Source: Silene latifolia (lineage: Eukaryota; Streptophyta; Magnoliopsida; Caryophyllales; Caryophyllaceae). From it: a stretch of DNA of 64,000 nt. Positions 43,431-55,498 of this stretch are shown here, in pieces (within the stretch, counting starts at the first letter, position 1; each line of letters begins with the position of its first letter). The position numbers and the translations under genes are program-made. The notes beneath the pieces were generated by a model, which worked only from the letters and a program-made list of their open reading frames with translations, was not told the origin of the DNA and ran no database searches. The stretch is taken from assembly GCF_048544455.1 (NCBI RefSeq), contig NC_133536.1:41784152-41848151 (forward strand), written 5' to 3'.

Positions 43431-43894
43431 TTTTTGTGTGTTCTGATTTCCCGTCGAAGATGGGTGATAAATTGCTTTGCATTCATTGTTATGTTATTAC
43501 AATTTACAAATTGGCATACATGGTTCTTATTTCCTTTTGATCTTTCTTGATCTTCCATATTTCATGTTTACTCATTGTAGAAACTATTATAATCACTCAT
43601 ATAATTAAAAATAGTCCGGAATTTATAAGTAAACACATAATAATTACTGAATTCGGATAGAATGAAAACAAAAAACACACCTCATTAAAAAAACAGTATC
43701 TCTAAAAACATAAATAGACCCGTGAAATTTCACGGATACCAAAACTATGTAAAATCAATAACTCTATAATCTAAATATAAAATCTATACATCTAATTACA
43801 AGGCAAACCAAATTATCTACCATCATCTACATGTCATATTTTTAATTAAATAAGATAACATTTTAAACTACTCTCATGTAAAGTGGATTTTGTA

Positions 43895-43972
<78 letters not shown>

Positions 43973-44880
43973 CAAGCAAACCTTATACATTCAATTTCTC
44001 CTTACCCCTTATTCATGTTTATATTAAATTTCATAACAATGGAAAAATAATGCTCAAAAGTCATGAACCTTTGATTCATATTTATGCTTATATTAAATTT
44101 AACAATAATGAAAAAAAGATGGTCAAAAGTCATAAAACTCGATCATCCTCAATTGTTAATAAATTTTTGATGGAAGGCAAAATTTGTAAGCCAAATTTTT
44201 TTTATCCCTATTGTCGGTAGAACTAAATTTATCACTAATCCTTCATATCATTCTATTCACATCAAGTTAAGTATACTAAGATTTTTAAATTATTAACTAA
44301 ATTTTTTATTTTTTTATGTATAAGTTCCATTGGGTTATGAAGTGTTCTTCACATCATATGTATTTGTTTTGTTCTCATCATTTAGGGGCTATTAAGATTT
44401 GTAGTGCTGAGCTATTCAAAAGTTAATATACTTACATCTCTATGACTTAATTCTCATTCCCTCTTTCTTTCACTATTTAAGAGGAAGCAGTTAATAACGA
44501 TAATATAAAACAAATTTCACTATTTTGTTGGTATAAGAACGATTCATTATTGGAGAAAGAAGATTATATGGAGAAGTAAAACAACTATATATTGCAGACT
44601 AACTACAAGATTGACGACATCAGTGTGAATGTTTTTAGTTTTTTTTTTTTCAAATGTATATTTTATTTTGGTATTTGTTGGTTTTTTTCTTCATTTTACC
44701 TTTGAAAAAATAGCACTCTTTACCTACCTGACTTATTTAGTTTATCGACAATGATCTTTATGTTAACATTTCAATGCCCTTAATTTTAGTACATGATCTA
44801 TCATGAATTATTCGTGCGGTGATCTTACTATGTGGTTTGATATTTTATAAAATTCTAATTACTAAAAACACTAAAAACAT
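43431..44880. other. AT-rich intergenic DNA
   Basis: No gene seen. Contains the AAT microsatellite (separate entry) and a CCCGTGAAATTTCACGG palindrome near 43721 that resembles the Helitron-like hairpin at 44900. Confidence 0.5.
43895..43972 (+). repeat. (AAT)26 microsatellite
   Basis: 78 bp of uninterrupted AAT units. Confidence 0.97.
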
Positions 44881-44928
44881 CATACCAAAAACAAAACATC
44901 CCGTGAATTTCACGAGTTATAAAACTAG
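44881..44928 (+). mobile_element. Possible Helitron-like 3' end
   Basis: CCCGTGAATTTCACG (about 44900-44914) is followed 10 bp later by CTAG (44925-44928) and T, the layout of the end at 767-797. The stem is short. The body and 5' end are not identified. Confidence 0.3.
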
Positions 44929-46046
44929 TTAAAAACATTAAAAACTAATCAAAGATTTAAAAGTTTAGATAAGTTTGAAGTGGAGAGGCCAAGGAGTACT
45001 GGAGCTTGGGACGTCGACCTTGTCTTTTTTAATCTTCTGCATCATCTCCTTTTTCTCTGGTCTTGAATTACCAAAAGACCCTTTGAATCTGGTCGAGACT
45101 ATGTTGCAATGGTGTTTACTGTCTACAATAGTACGATATTATCTGTTTTAGGTCAAGCCCTCACGGATTTACTCTTTGACTCCTTTCTAAAGGCCTTGTA
45201 CTATTATATTTAGTAAATACTTATAATGATGATCTTCCATCTTTTCATCACCGATATAGGACAAGGGTTTGCACTCTGTCAATCATCCCCTTAAACCAAG
45301 GATCATCATCTTAACTCGTACATTGACCACCACAGACAACCTTCCCACACCTTACAGTCCCAACTTTTAGACACCCTTAACATCACCGAGTCATAACCTC
45401 CCCTTAACCGACAGACAATGTGTCTCCCCAAGGGTCTATTGTCCCTTCACGGGACTTGTGCTACACTTGCGTACCAAACTTCTCTGTATCCAGTATACCC
45501 TAGACTAAATCTGTATCCAGTGCCTCAGCACGTCACACCAGACCGCTTTTGTTGCCTCTAGGCTCTATTAAGCCTCAACCTACCTCACCGCGCCGGGTTG
45601 CTGATGGTCTTCTCTTGGACGACCATGTCTCAACACCGTGAGACCCATATCACCTTCGCGAACATATTAACTCTCCCTTGAACCTACACTTTTTTAGTAT
45701 AGTGTAAAGTATACAACTACTAAACATTTTATACAACATTCCCCTTACTACTAAGAGAATAAGAGATTCTCTTATTTTTTCCGCGTAAATAATTTTTTCT
45801 CACAATTGGGATTCTTTCTAAATCCTAAACTATAAATAAATAATGAGTTACTAATTGGTGTTGCACTACTCTTTCCATTAGCCCATCTTATGAACTATAC
45901 ATAAATTTTAACATTGTAGTAGTCTCCTAGTGTGTGCCCCAATGCTTCTCCACGCCCAACGAAATGCACCAACCTCGGGATGCTCAAGTATTTCACTGAC
46001 AGAGCAGTGGGTTATGGTTACTCTTTCCAGAGACTCGTCTCTAGTA
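44929..46046. other. Intergenic DNA, unassigned
   Basis: No convincing gene. 45260-45690 is a C-rich, GC-richer stretch with no open frame longer than about 40 codons; it has the look of a decayed repeat but I cannot name it. The 71-codon frame at 45930-46145 runs into the next MITE and is probably chance. Confidence 0.4.
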
Positions 46047-46446
46047 CTCCCTCCTATGCTAGATAACATTTCTTATTCAAAGGTGGCACGGGAATTAAAG
46101 AAACCCGAATTAAATAAGCTAAAGTATTGTGGTGGGATGAGGTAATTGGAGAGAGGGAAGATATTGTGGGGTATTATTGTAGGTGTGGTGATTAAAATAA
46201 GTATTGTTATGAGGTAAGGTGATTAAAATAAGTATTGTTGTGGGGCGATATGCAGTATTGTTATTGGGTGATGTGATTAAAATAAGTATAAAACTTTACT
46301 AAATAAGGTAAAAGGGGGAGGTATTGTGAATAGATAAAAAAGGAAAGGAGGAAGGATATTTAAAATCACAAATTCTTGTTTACAACTGTTGTAAATAAGA
46401 ATAATTTACAGCGGAGGTATAAATCCATCCAAAATAAAAGAGGGAG
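46047..46446. mobile_element. Second Stowaway-like MITE
   Basis: About 400 bp with ends CTCCCTCCTATG... and ...AAAAGAGGGAG and TA on both sides (46045-46046 and 46447-46448). Only about 8-9 terminal bases pair well. Internally a GTGATTAAAATAAGTATTGT-like unit is repeated three times (46178-46300). Confidence 0.55.
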
Positions 46447-46621
46447 TATATATTTTTCACATTTTTTCCTTTATATTTGTTTTTTCGTATGTTTTAACAA
46501 CAATTACAATAATAGTTATACACTTTACTGAAATATTTTATATGGATAAAAAAGAATGTGTGTTATTTATGTTAAACTGTCAATCTTATTTATAACAAAT
46601 AACCTTTTTATTAAAAAAAAA

Positions 46622-47131
46622 TTGGGTTTTTTTTTTTGAAAACTACCTTATATTTAGGGGTATTTGTAAAAAGACTACCTTATATTATTTTTCTTGTTTT
46701 AGACTACCTTTGTTTTCTCAATTTTTGGTCAAAAACTATCTATGCCGAAAATATGGCGAGCATTGATCGATTTTGCGACATTAACCTATCTCACAACATT
46801 AAACAACAATGATCAAATGCGCGTCGAAACACAATTTAACTTGAGATAAGCAAAATATATGGATTTCACATTTTATCAATAACTACAAACATCTACTAAA
46901 GTTAAGTATAACTACATCATGACTTCCCAAAATCGGCCTAAATAAGATTAAAGCATAAAAGAGTCATTTGAGATATGTTAAAGCCGGAAAACAGACTAAA
47001 TACGTCTAGACTTTTAGCGTAGGTAGTTATTGACCAAAAATAAAGAAAATAAAGGTAGTTGAAAAAAAAAATATAAGGTAGTATTTTTACAAATATTCCT
47101 AAATATAAGATAATTTTTGATAAAAACCCAA
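46622..47131. mobile_element. MITE-like element with long imperfect terminal inverted repeats
   Basis: The left arm begins TTGGGTTTTT and includes ACTACCTTATATTTAGG, CTACCTTTGTTTTC and TTTTTGGTC. The right arm holds their inverse order and complement (GACCAAAAATAAAG, AAAGGTAGTT, ATATAAGGTAGT) and ends AAAAACCCAA. Arms are about 130 bp. Such long arms are typical of Mutator-derived MITEs. The A-rich flanks prevent a clean TSD call. Confidence 0.6.
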
Positions 47132-47374
47132 AAAATTTAGTTCTAACTTCATTCAGCTAAAAATGTCAAATTTTATTTTTTCTGCCTCATATTACTCCAC
47201 ATTATTAAAATTTGTTTTTACATTCAATTTAATTATTAAGTTCTCTATAAAATATATCTTAAAAACCGTACTTTCACGCGGAATCTGCACTAGTTATTTA
47301 TATACACGTATAAATCAGTTCTAGAGAATTAGGCAAATTGCCTAGTAGTGGTTCTACTTTGTGCTAGGCATGAT

Positions 47375-47908
47375 CTAGGTTGCACGGACACTCCTCATAA
47401 TCGGTGTTCCCGTGTCGGACACGACACTCGTCGGACACACGTCAAAACGTGTCGGACACCTGTAAGGCCGTGTCTAACTTTCATCTTTTATTTGGGCACG
47501 TGTCCGCCGCGTGTCCATGGTATTTTGAGCCGTGTCCATGGTATTTGGACACACCTTCAAACGGAAAGTTGAATTTAAGGTAAATGGCGTGAATTGTTAT
47601 ATCGTTGAATTTGGTGGGCATATGATGTTCTTTAGACAAGTAACGAGATGTCGAAATAGATTGATTATAAGTTAGTTTTTGGTTTTAGAAATGAGATTAA
47701 GTTATATTTAACGTCAAATTTTACCTTCATTTATTTAAATTTAATATCAAGTACTTTTTAAAAAATAAAATCACACATATATAACTACAAAATATATATT
47801 TTATTAAATTTAAATAACGTGTCCCGTGTCCTAAATTTCATGGGATGCCGTGTCACGTGTCCGTGTCGTGTCCGTATCCGTGTCCGTGTCCGTTTTGGTG
47901 CAACCTAG
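47375..47908. mobile_element. Repeat with CTAGGTTGCAC ends and GTGTCCG-rich termini
   Basis: CTAGGTTGCAC at 47375-47385 and its exact reverse complement at 47898-47908 bracket a 534-bp unit. Just inside both ends lie repeated CGTGTCCG/CGGACACG words. Flanks contain CATGAT on both sides (47370 and 47911 regions), suggestive of a target duplication but offset by 1-3 bp. Superfamily undetermined. Confidence 0.5.
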
Positions 47909-47996
47909 GACATGATTCATTTTCCTTCTGTATACTGGTTGAGCTCATTAAGAAAATTCAACAACACTTAACCCTTTAACTAGTTAAGAAACCAAG

Positions 47997-48308
47997 ATGT
48001 ATCCACACCCTTGGGCACCTCAAAACAACCATTATGGTTACTATGATGGAATGAATGGTGGTGGATACAGTTACCAACACTATCCTCCTCAACATGCTCC
48101 TCAAAATCAATTTCAGCCTCCGAGTCAAGGTTATACTCCAGTGTACAATGTAAGCACCGGTGGTACCTACAATGGCGGATTTGGTAGGCAGAGGAATGGG
48201 AATGCCATCGTTGGAAACCGCTACCAGACCGAGAATGTCGGTTCAAAATATGGCAATTATGCTGCTACAGGAGATGCTAACTTTTCAGGTGGTACAATGA
48301 ACTTTTGA
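47997..48308 (+). CDS. Small Tyr/Gly/Asn/Gln-rich protein, likely host gene
   Basis: A 103-codon frame with a good plant start context (AAGATGTATC) begins MYPHPWAPQNNHYGYYDG. Composition is Gly, Asn, Tyr, Gln and Pro rich with YxxY/GGY motifs, NGGGYSYQHYPPQ and a basic RQRNGN patch, and no Cys. There is no signal peptide or membrane segment. Low-complexity aromatic-polar composition of this kind is seen in plant proteins with RNA-linked or stress roles, which is only a hint. AATAAT polyadenylation-like signals follow near 48420-48430. It is the only intact frame in the 43-49 kb island outside repeats. I do not recognise the family. Confidence 0.6.
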   Translation: MYPHPWAPQNNHYGYYDGMNGGGYSYQHYPPQHAPQNQFQPPSQGYTPVYNVSTGGTYNGGFGRQRNGNAIVGNRYQTENVGSKYGNYAATGDANFSGGTMNF

Positions 48309-49129
48309 TCATAAAATCAGAAGTTTTACTGTATAATATTGCCCTTGTGGCGTAAGACTACTATATAGGGTCGTCGTTTTAACTTGGCTAGTGTGTTTCT
48401 GTATGTTGCTTTCGTCTCTAATAATGTGAAATAATTAAGGCTACTATGTTATCTATACATTATGTCCTACATTATTGTGTAATCTGAATCTACGTGTAAG
48501 TTTGATTATGATGACATTGTGTACTTTATTGTAATCTAGCTATGAATAATCTTCGTTTTACATATCATTCCCTAGTACCTTCCATCGATCGATGTCCCAT
48601 GTTATTAGCAGTACAAATCTTGTAACCCAAGTATGATGACATTGGCTATTTACAGTCTTACACCAATTATGCATATTGAATTTAATAGGTTATTTAATTG
48701 ACACAAAAAATAAAGCGAAAATAAAAACAGTAAATATATGATGAGAGGCCTGTGACGATATGCGGATATGATGTACAGGTTTGGGATGGATTTTTGGGCA
48801 CTTTTGAGCGTAATAAGACCGTTTTTGAAAGACGACTATGACTATAACAGGATTTAGTTGAAATGTGCAATATCGAAGATTTATCAATAATATGATGACA
48901 GTGGTTTGAGTTAGGCTTCGTTTGGCAAGACATTTCAGGTACCTATTTTGACTGAACTAGCTTTTTTGATAAAAGTTTCAGGTAACTTATTTATATGGAT
49001 GTGTTTGGCAAGTAGCTTTTTTGTCCAAATAAGCTACCTGAAATGAAATGCTACCTAGAGTAGCATTTCACATTTCAGGTACCTGATTCTTGGTAATATT
49101 ACGTTTTTGCCCTTTAAATTTGTTCCGGG
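48309..49129. other. 3' flank of the small gene and a MITE-like fragment
   Basis: From 48914 the sequence GGCTTCGTTTGGCAAG begins a stretch with repeated CATTTCAGGTACCT words and a hairpin AAATGCTACC/TAGCATTT (about 49047-49069). This resembles hAT-type MITEs, but no matching right end is seen before the Retand-type LTR at 49130, which may have truncated it. Confidence 0.4.
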
Positions 49130-49633
49130 TGTAATTCCAGAGCAGTTATATGTTACCACCCGTGCTTGTAGAATGACGTCTTTAGTTGAATCCTCCTTGC
49201 GGTCTCCTGAAACGATGAACAAACTGAGGGCTCGGCTTTGGACCGAGCGAACTCACTCCAACGCTGAAGTCAGTAACTTAGAGAGGTAAGTTGTTGTTAC
49301 TTGGTGAAGTGTATATTGTAGAGAGATAAGGAAGATATTACCAGATGAATAGTGATTCTTAGGATAAATTGTGGATCCTCTACTCAACGAGAGTAGAGGA
49401 GTATTTATAGATTTTCACCCTTTGTCACGTAGTGGCCAAGTGGCTAGCAGGTGGAAAGACTGATCTACCCCTCGGCCGAGGGACCCATGGCAGGCCGGCG
49501 GGCCCTGTTGACTCACCGCCGAGGGGTCTTGGATATGAGTTCGCGGATGTGTGCCCCGACTGGCTGGTTGCCCCGACCGGGACCCATCTGACAGGCCGAC
49601 AGGCCCCGTCGGTTAGACTATCTAAGCCGTTGA

Positions 49634-50614
49634 TGTAGGGTAATATCCGTATAAAACCCTTTAATTATAGGATTATAACGCAAATTTTATATGCAATTTA
49701 TTGTCATAAACGAAAACAACAATGAAACGATAAAGATTAAGAAATAACCTTCGGTCCTAGTGCAAATTGGCAATGAGAGATCAAAGTAGATCTCCTCCTA
49801 AATGATGCACCCAAGATCGTCCGAGAAATGCCCTTGTGCTAGAATGAATCCTCTAATTGCCTTGCAATATTGAGAGGATTATTTTTGTGAGTTTTCTTTA
49901 GATGAGAGATCTAGGTTTAGAGAGGAAAATGTTCTCCCAAAACCCTAAAATTTTTGTCAAAATGAATTAGGTTTCAAAAGAGAGAAAATCCTCTCTTTTG
50001 TCCTCACTTGGCCGGCCATGGGCTCTCTTGGGAAGTGGGCTTCCACTTCCTTTTAGTTTTAGCTCATGGTCTGGTTCGCAAATCGCTAAAATGTATATGA
50101 CGCGGTTTTGTTATAAATCGTCATCGGTTATCGGTTATTGAAGTATTAACTAATAATACGGATTAGTTGAAATATTAATACATGTCCGACAAAGACGATA
50201 TTGTATAATTATATTCAATATACATTTAATTAAATATAAAACGCTTATATTCAATTTACGAATTAACTGCTTAATTCGCCTTAGCCATTGTTATTTAATC
50301 CGTATTAAATAAAATATCTCAACATCACATTTTGACTAATTATTAGTCAAATAACTCAGACTAACTGGTTAGTCAAATTTGGCATCTACATGACTGTATT
50401 TTCATACCGTCACATCTCTCAAACGTATCCTATAGGTGTGACTTTTAGGGACCAGTTGATCACCGCCATCTGTATGACAATAATGTCAAACTTATCTAGC
50501 AAGCCAACCGTTATTGATAAACGTGGACCAACTGATTATGATACAAAAGTATACCCTTTGATCCTTTTAGAGATTTATAAGTCCTTGCACTAATCAAAGG
50601 ACACCACCCCAACA
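49634..50614 (-). repeat. 3' LTR of the Angela-like element
   Basis: On minus begins TGTTGGGGTG and ends ATTACCCTACA. The 67-codon frame at 50390-50593 is repeated in the other LTR (58212-58415) and is an LTR shadow. Confidence 0.92.
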
Positions 50615-50720
50615 AGCTCCCACTTGTTCGTACAAGTGTATGTGCAATGACGTTATCCGCACTAACTCGGAGGACACAGCTCAACAAACTCCCACTTGTC
50701 CGTACAAGTGTATGTGCGAT
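50615..50720 (-). other. Polypurine tract region, duplicated
   Basis: On minus CAAGTGGGAG lies next to the LTR (50617-50626) and recurs 72 bp upstream (50689-50698), together with the flanking ACAAGTGTATGTGC-type sequence. The copy adjoining the LTR is the expected PPT. Confidence 0.75.
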
Positions 50721-51558
50721 AACCGATTCTCATATTCATTTAAAATTTCTCCCACTCAATGTAAAACAATTTGCCGATCCGGATCCGCAAAGGTCGTATT
50801 TTACAATCGATCTGTATCAAGAGTGGTTTCCCCGACTAGAGAGTAACTTAACCGATAAAACGAATTCGTATTCGAGCATGGCCATGCATTTCGATTCTGA
50901 CTTCTCGAGTGGCCCCGAGAAATATCGAGTACCCGATAAAGGCTGAATATTTCCTTCAACTCGAACTCCTTCCGATCTAAGCACAACATGAAATGACCCC
51001 GAAACAATCTACTTGGCCCCCTGTTACGGATGACCGTGAGAAAGAAACCAAAGTCACCCAAAATCCGCCTTAGTCTCAAGAGACAATCGATAGTCAAAAG
51101 AATCGACTCTTAGGATCACCATGGAGGTCCTATCCACGACCGGCACCGAATGTTATAAAACATTTAGGACTCCACGTTGATGTCACAATTGTGTCCTACG
51201 TGATATCCGTATAACACGTTTCGTGATTGGTCACCAACTCGTTGACTTATGGCTCGTTGAACCCACCATCAACCAACGTCACAAAATAATTACCTTGAGT
51301 TATCAGCTCACGTGGGCAATTAAGGACCAAAAATATAATGTTTGTTCAATTCACTTTGTGGTGTTCAAAATTTGTCGTACAAATCCACATGAAAAACAAA
51401 ATATATAAAATATCAAAACGATGATGTCGTATAGAGTACAAAAGAGAATGAATCTAATCCATAAAAGAGTACTACAACTTAGGAACACGTTTAATTCCCA
51501 TGGAATTAACATGCCCTTCATGCTTATCTTGTCGTAATGGTTTAGTGAGAGGATCTCG
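50721..51558 (-). other. Noncoding region between pol end and PPT of the Angela-like element
   Basis: About 840 bp with no supported frame; plus-strand frames here (50640-50946, 51223-51408) show no domain. Confidence 0.5.
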
Positions 51559-54500
51559 CTATGTTATCATCTCAGCAATCTTTTCTATCACTACTTCCTT
51601 TTGCTCCACGTAATCTCGGATTAGATGAGCTTTCCGTTGTACATGTCTAGACTTGTTGCTAGACTTTGGCTCCTTAGCTTGGAAGATGGCACCTCTATTG
51701 TCGCAATAGATGGTGATCGGGTTATTCGAACTAGGCACTACGGATAGTCCTTGTAAGAATTGACGCATCCATATCGCTTCCTTTGCGCCTTCGACGCGGC
51801 ATAGTACTCGGACTCAGTCGTAGAATCTCTTTGTAACACTTTGTTTGGAACTCTTCCACCGATCAGCGCCATTAAGAGTAAAAACGAATCCAGATTGAGA
51901 TTTAGAGTCATCCCGATCCGTTTGGAAGCTAGCGTCTGCAGAATCCGGTTGCGCATAGCTTTTGATCGCCTCCATAAGTCAATGCCCAATCTTTAGTCCT
52001 CCGTAGGTACTTAAGAATGTTCTTGACACCATCCAATGTGATTCACCCGGATGCTTTGTTGGAATCGACTTGTCATACTCAATGCATATGCCACGTCCGG
52101 ACGTGTGCATATCATGGCATACATGATTGATCCTATAGCCGAGGCATAAGGAATCCGTGTCATGCGCTCCTTCTCTTCCGGTGTCTCTGGTGCCTGAGAC
52201 TTGCTCAAATTCACCCCTGGAGCCATAGGAAGAAACCCCTTCTTGGAGTTAGTCATGCTGAATCTCTCTAGGACTTTGTCTATGTAAGACTCTGATCGAG
52301 AGATAACATCCGTCGTGATCTATCTCGATAGATACGGATGCCTAGAATTCTTTGTGCCTCGCCCAGATCTTTCATCTGGAAATGGTTTTTCAACCATACT
52401 TTCACCGAAGTTAAGAGAGGTATGTCATTCCCAATCAGGAGTATGTCATCGACATACAATATTAGGAAGACAATCTTGCTCCCACTCGACTTGATATAAA
52501 GACATGGTTCCTCGACCGATCGAGTAAATCCATTTTCTTTAATCACTTGGTCGAAGCGATGATTCCAACTCCGAGATGCTTGCTTAAGTCCATAAATGGA
52601 ACGCTTAAGCTTGCACACTTTCTTAGGATGTTCTGGATCGATGAAACCTTCGGGTTGTACCATGTACAACTCTTCCTCCAAAAACCCGTTTAAGAAGACG
52701 ATTTTCACATCCATTTGCCAAATTTCATAGTCATGAAAAGCGGCAATCGCTAAGATAATCCGAATGGAACGCAACATGACTACGGGTGCAAAAATTTCAT
52801 CGTAGTGCAAACCTGGCACTTGGGTGAAACCTTTAGCAACTAGTCGTGCTTTATAGATATCTTGTTGACCTTCCACAGAATGCTTTATCTTGTAAAGCCA
52901 TTTGCATTGAAGGGGACGAACCTTAGCAGGTAAGTCAACAAGATCTCATACGTTGTTCTCATACATAGAGTCCATCTCGGATTGCATGGCCTCAAGCCAT
53001 AGCTTTGAGTCGGAACTAGTCATGGCACCTTTATAGGTTGCGGGTTCACTACTCGTTAAGAGTAGAACGTCATCTATGTCATGTTCCTCGACCATACCAA
53101 TGTATTTGTCTGGAGGAATAGAGACTCTTCCCGACCTCCTAGGTTCCTCAGGAATATTCACCGCAGCCGGGATTGAAGGAATTGGTTCCTCCAATGGTTG
53201 CTCGGTATTTGGTTCGGAATCTCCGACAGTCGAAGGTTCTATCACTCTTTGCATTCTCGAGAAATTCCTTATCTAAGAATGTCGCACTAGCCGCAACAAA
53301 AACACGTTGTTCGGTTGGCGAATAAAAGTAATGACCAAGTGTTCCTTTAGGATAACCTATAAAGTATGTCTTGACCGATCGCGGGCCGAGCTTATCCTCG
53401 TGTCTCTACTTGACATAAGCCTCGCAGCCCCAAACCCGTATAAAGGACAAGTTAGGGACCGTTCCCTTCCATAGTTCATATGGAGTCTTGTCAACAGCTT
53501 TAGACGGACTTCGGTTAAGTATTAGAGCGGCTGACAAAAGAGCATAACCCCACAATGAGTCAGGCAACACGGTGTGACTCATCATGGATCGAACCATATC
53601 AAGTAGTGTTCGATTTCTCCGTTCGGACACACCATTCAATTGAGGTGTTCCAGGTGGAGTTAACTGTAGGGCAATCCCACAGTCCTTTAGGTGTTGATCA
53701 AACTCGTGAGAAAGATACTCGCCACCACGATCCGAACGCAGTGTTTTAATCTTTCTACCCAATAGGTTCTGTACCCTATTCTGGTATTCCTTGAATTTCT
53801 CAAAGGATTCACTTTTGTGCTTCATTAAGTAGACATAGCCATATCTACTTAAATCGTCCGTGAAAGTGATGAAATACCTATAGCCTTCTCGTGCGGTGAT
53901 TGACATAGGTCCACATACATCCGTGTGTATGAGTCCTAATAGGCCAGCAGCGCGCATTCCAACACCTTTGAAGGAAATTCGAGTCATCTTACCGATGAGA
54001 CATGATTCACACGTGCCAAATGATTGAAAATCAAAGGCCGAGATAGCTCCATTTTTGATGAGCTGTTTTACGCGTTTCTCATTAATGTGTCCCATACGGC
54101 AGTGCCATAGATACGTTTGATCTTTGTCACCAACCTTTAACCTTTTATTCATTACGTGTAATATTTCGGTGGTCTGATCTAAAACATAAATTCCGTTCAT
54201 GGAGACTGCCTTGCCATAAATCATATCGTGTAATGAGAAAATGCAAGTATTATTCTCTATTACAAATGAAAATCCAAGTTTGTCAAGTGCGAAACCGAAA
54301 TAATGTTTTTGGAAAGACTGGGTACATAATAGCAGTTATATAAAAATAACTCAAATCCGCTAGGAAGTTGGATCACATATGTTCCCCTTGAGACGGCAGC
54401 CACTCGTGCTCCATTCCCGACACGCAGTCCACCTCACCCTTTACGAGGGGTTCGATGTTTCAAGCCCCCGCACATGATTACACAGATGAGAACCACAACC

Positions 54501-54599
54501 AATATCAAGTACCCAAGTTCCGTAACTTGCATGGTTAATCTCAATCATATGAATAAAAGTAGAAGAGGATGAAGACATACCAACAGGTTTAACGCGACC
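51559..54599 (-). pseudogene. pol: Angela-like pol: protease, integrase, RT, RNase H, fragmented
   Basis: On minus: the protease active site reads LDIGCGSHLC near 54520, with Ile where Thr/Ser is usual. Pre-integrase and integrase (54224-53406) have WHCRMGHINEKRV, CESCLIGK, Asp in IHTDVCGPM and LRSDRGGEYL, and Glu in VSERRNRTLLDM. The RT frame (52876-52280) has IWQMDVKIVFLNGFL (Ile for the usual Thr/Ala) and LYVDDILLIGND. RNase H is split over three frames: GSIMYAMICTRPDVAYAL (52256-52011), 51989-51738 and 51768-51559 with YCDNRGAIFQAKEP and HLIRDYVEQKEVVI. At least five frameshifts or stops separate these pieces. Confidence 0.88.
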
Positions 54600-54601
54600 G
54601 C

Positions 54602-55498
54602 CTATAAGTCCTCATGATAAACAGGACATGTACGCCTCCAATGCCCAGTCTTGTGGCAATGATGGCATTCCATGTTTTCATTCTTGCTCTTTGTCGCGCC
54701 TGATGAGGTGCTCGACTCACCAGGCCCACTCTTACCTGGACCCAACTTCTTAAACTTCGGTTTGCCTACTGCTAGGCCTGGCTGAACTTTGCCCTTACCC
54801 TTGCCCTTGTTTGACACAACGAGAACATCCTGTTTCATGCTCCCACCGAACTTCATGTCCTTCTCGGTCCGTAGAAGGGAGTGCAGTTCATGGGGGCTTT
54901 TCTTCAAATCATTCATATAGTAATTCGCTCTAAAGAGCGCAAAACCATCGTGGAGTGAATGAAGCATGCGGTCAATCACGATGTTCTCGCTGATTTTACA
55001 ATTAAGCGTCTCCAGTCTCTCGACATTCTCAATCATGCTGAGAATGTGTGGGCTAACCGGTTGGCCCTTCTGGAGTCTCGCATCAAAGAAGCGAGTGGTA
55101 TGCTCATAAGTCACGATTCTCGGTGCTTTCGAGAATTCCTTGGTGAGCGTGGTGAAAATCTTGTTTGCACCCTGGGCTATGAAGCGTTTCTGCAAATTGG
55201 ATTCCATTGCAAAAATGAGTACGTTTTTAATCGCACCCGCTTCCATGACGAAGTCGCTATACGTGGAGACCTCGTTAATTCGAGCCGTGGGACCTGGGGC
55301 TGGTGGGAGGGGCTCACTCAAATACTTGAGCTTCCCGTCAGCAGTGGCAGCATTCCGTAATGCCGCCTCCCATTCCGCGAAGTTTGATCCATCATTTTTC
55401 AGTCTAGTAGACTGATTCATCTGATTCATAAAGATCCGAAGCCAGAACTCACGGTCCAATGTGGCACTTGGCATTGGGTCATCGAGGATGCCAGCCAT
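54602..55498 (-). CDS. gag: Angela-like gag, intact frame
   Basis: 298 codons, start MAGILDDPMPSATLDREFW. The gag core (DREFWLRIFMNQMNQ, NDGSNFAEWEAALRNAA and TRFFDARLQKGQPVSPHIL) is followed by a Lys/Gly-rich basic linker NKGKGKGKVQPG and one zinc knuckle CHHCHKTGHWRRTC near the C-terminus (about 54657-54616). Length and ending (CPVYHEDL) match Angela-type Gag just before protease. Because the frame is intact while pol is broken, this copy could at most supply Gag in trans; that is inference. Confidence 0.88.
   Translation of the reverse strand: MAGILDDPMPSATLDREFWLRIFMNQMNQSTRLKNDGSNFAEWEAALRNAATADGKLKYLSEPLPPAPGPTARINEVSTYSDFVMEAGAIKNVLIFAMESNLQKRFIAQGANKIFTTLTKEFSKAPRIVTYEHTTRFFDARLQKGQPVSPHILSMIENVERLETLNCKISENIVIDRMLHSLHDGFALFRANYYMNDLKKSPHELHSLLRTEKDMKFGGSMKQDVLVVSNKGKGKGKVQPGLAVGKPKFKKLGPGKSGPGESSTSSGATKSKNENMECHHCHKTGHWRRTCPVYHEDL

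Noticed and set aside
45260..45690. C-rich stretch considered as SINE or host gene
   Set aside because: No tRNA-like A and B boxes in proper spacing, no poly-A tail and no open frame.
47265..47300. Possible Helitron end CACTAGTT near 47290
   Set aside because: No convincing hairpin before the CTAG, so the match is too weak.
49432..49638. 68-codon GC-rich frame
   Set aside because: Part of the Retand-type LTR, which is locally GC-rich; frame ends at the copia insertion.
54959..55415. Plus-strand frames of 133 and 91 codons
   Set aside because: Opposite-strand shadows of the Angela-like gag.
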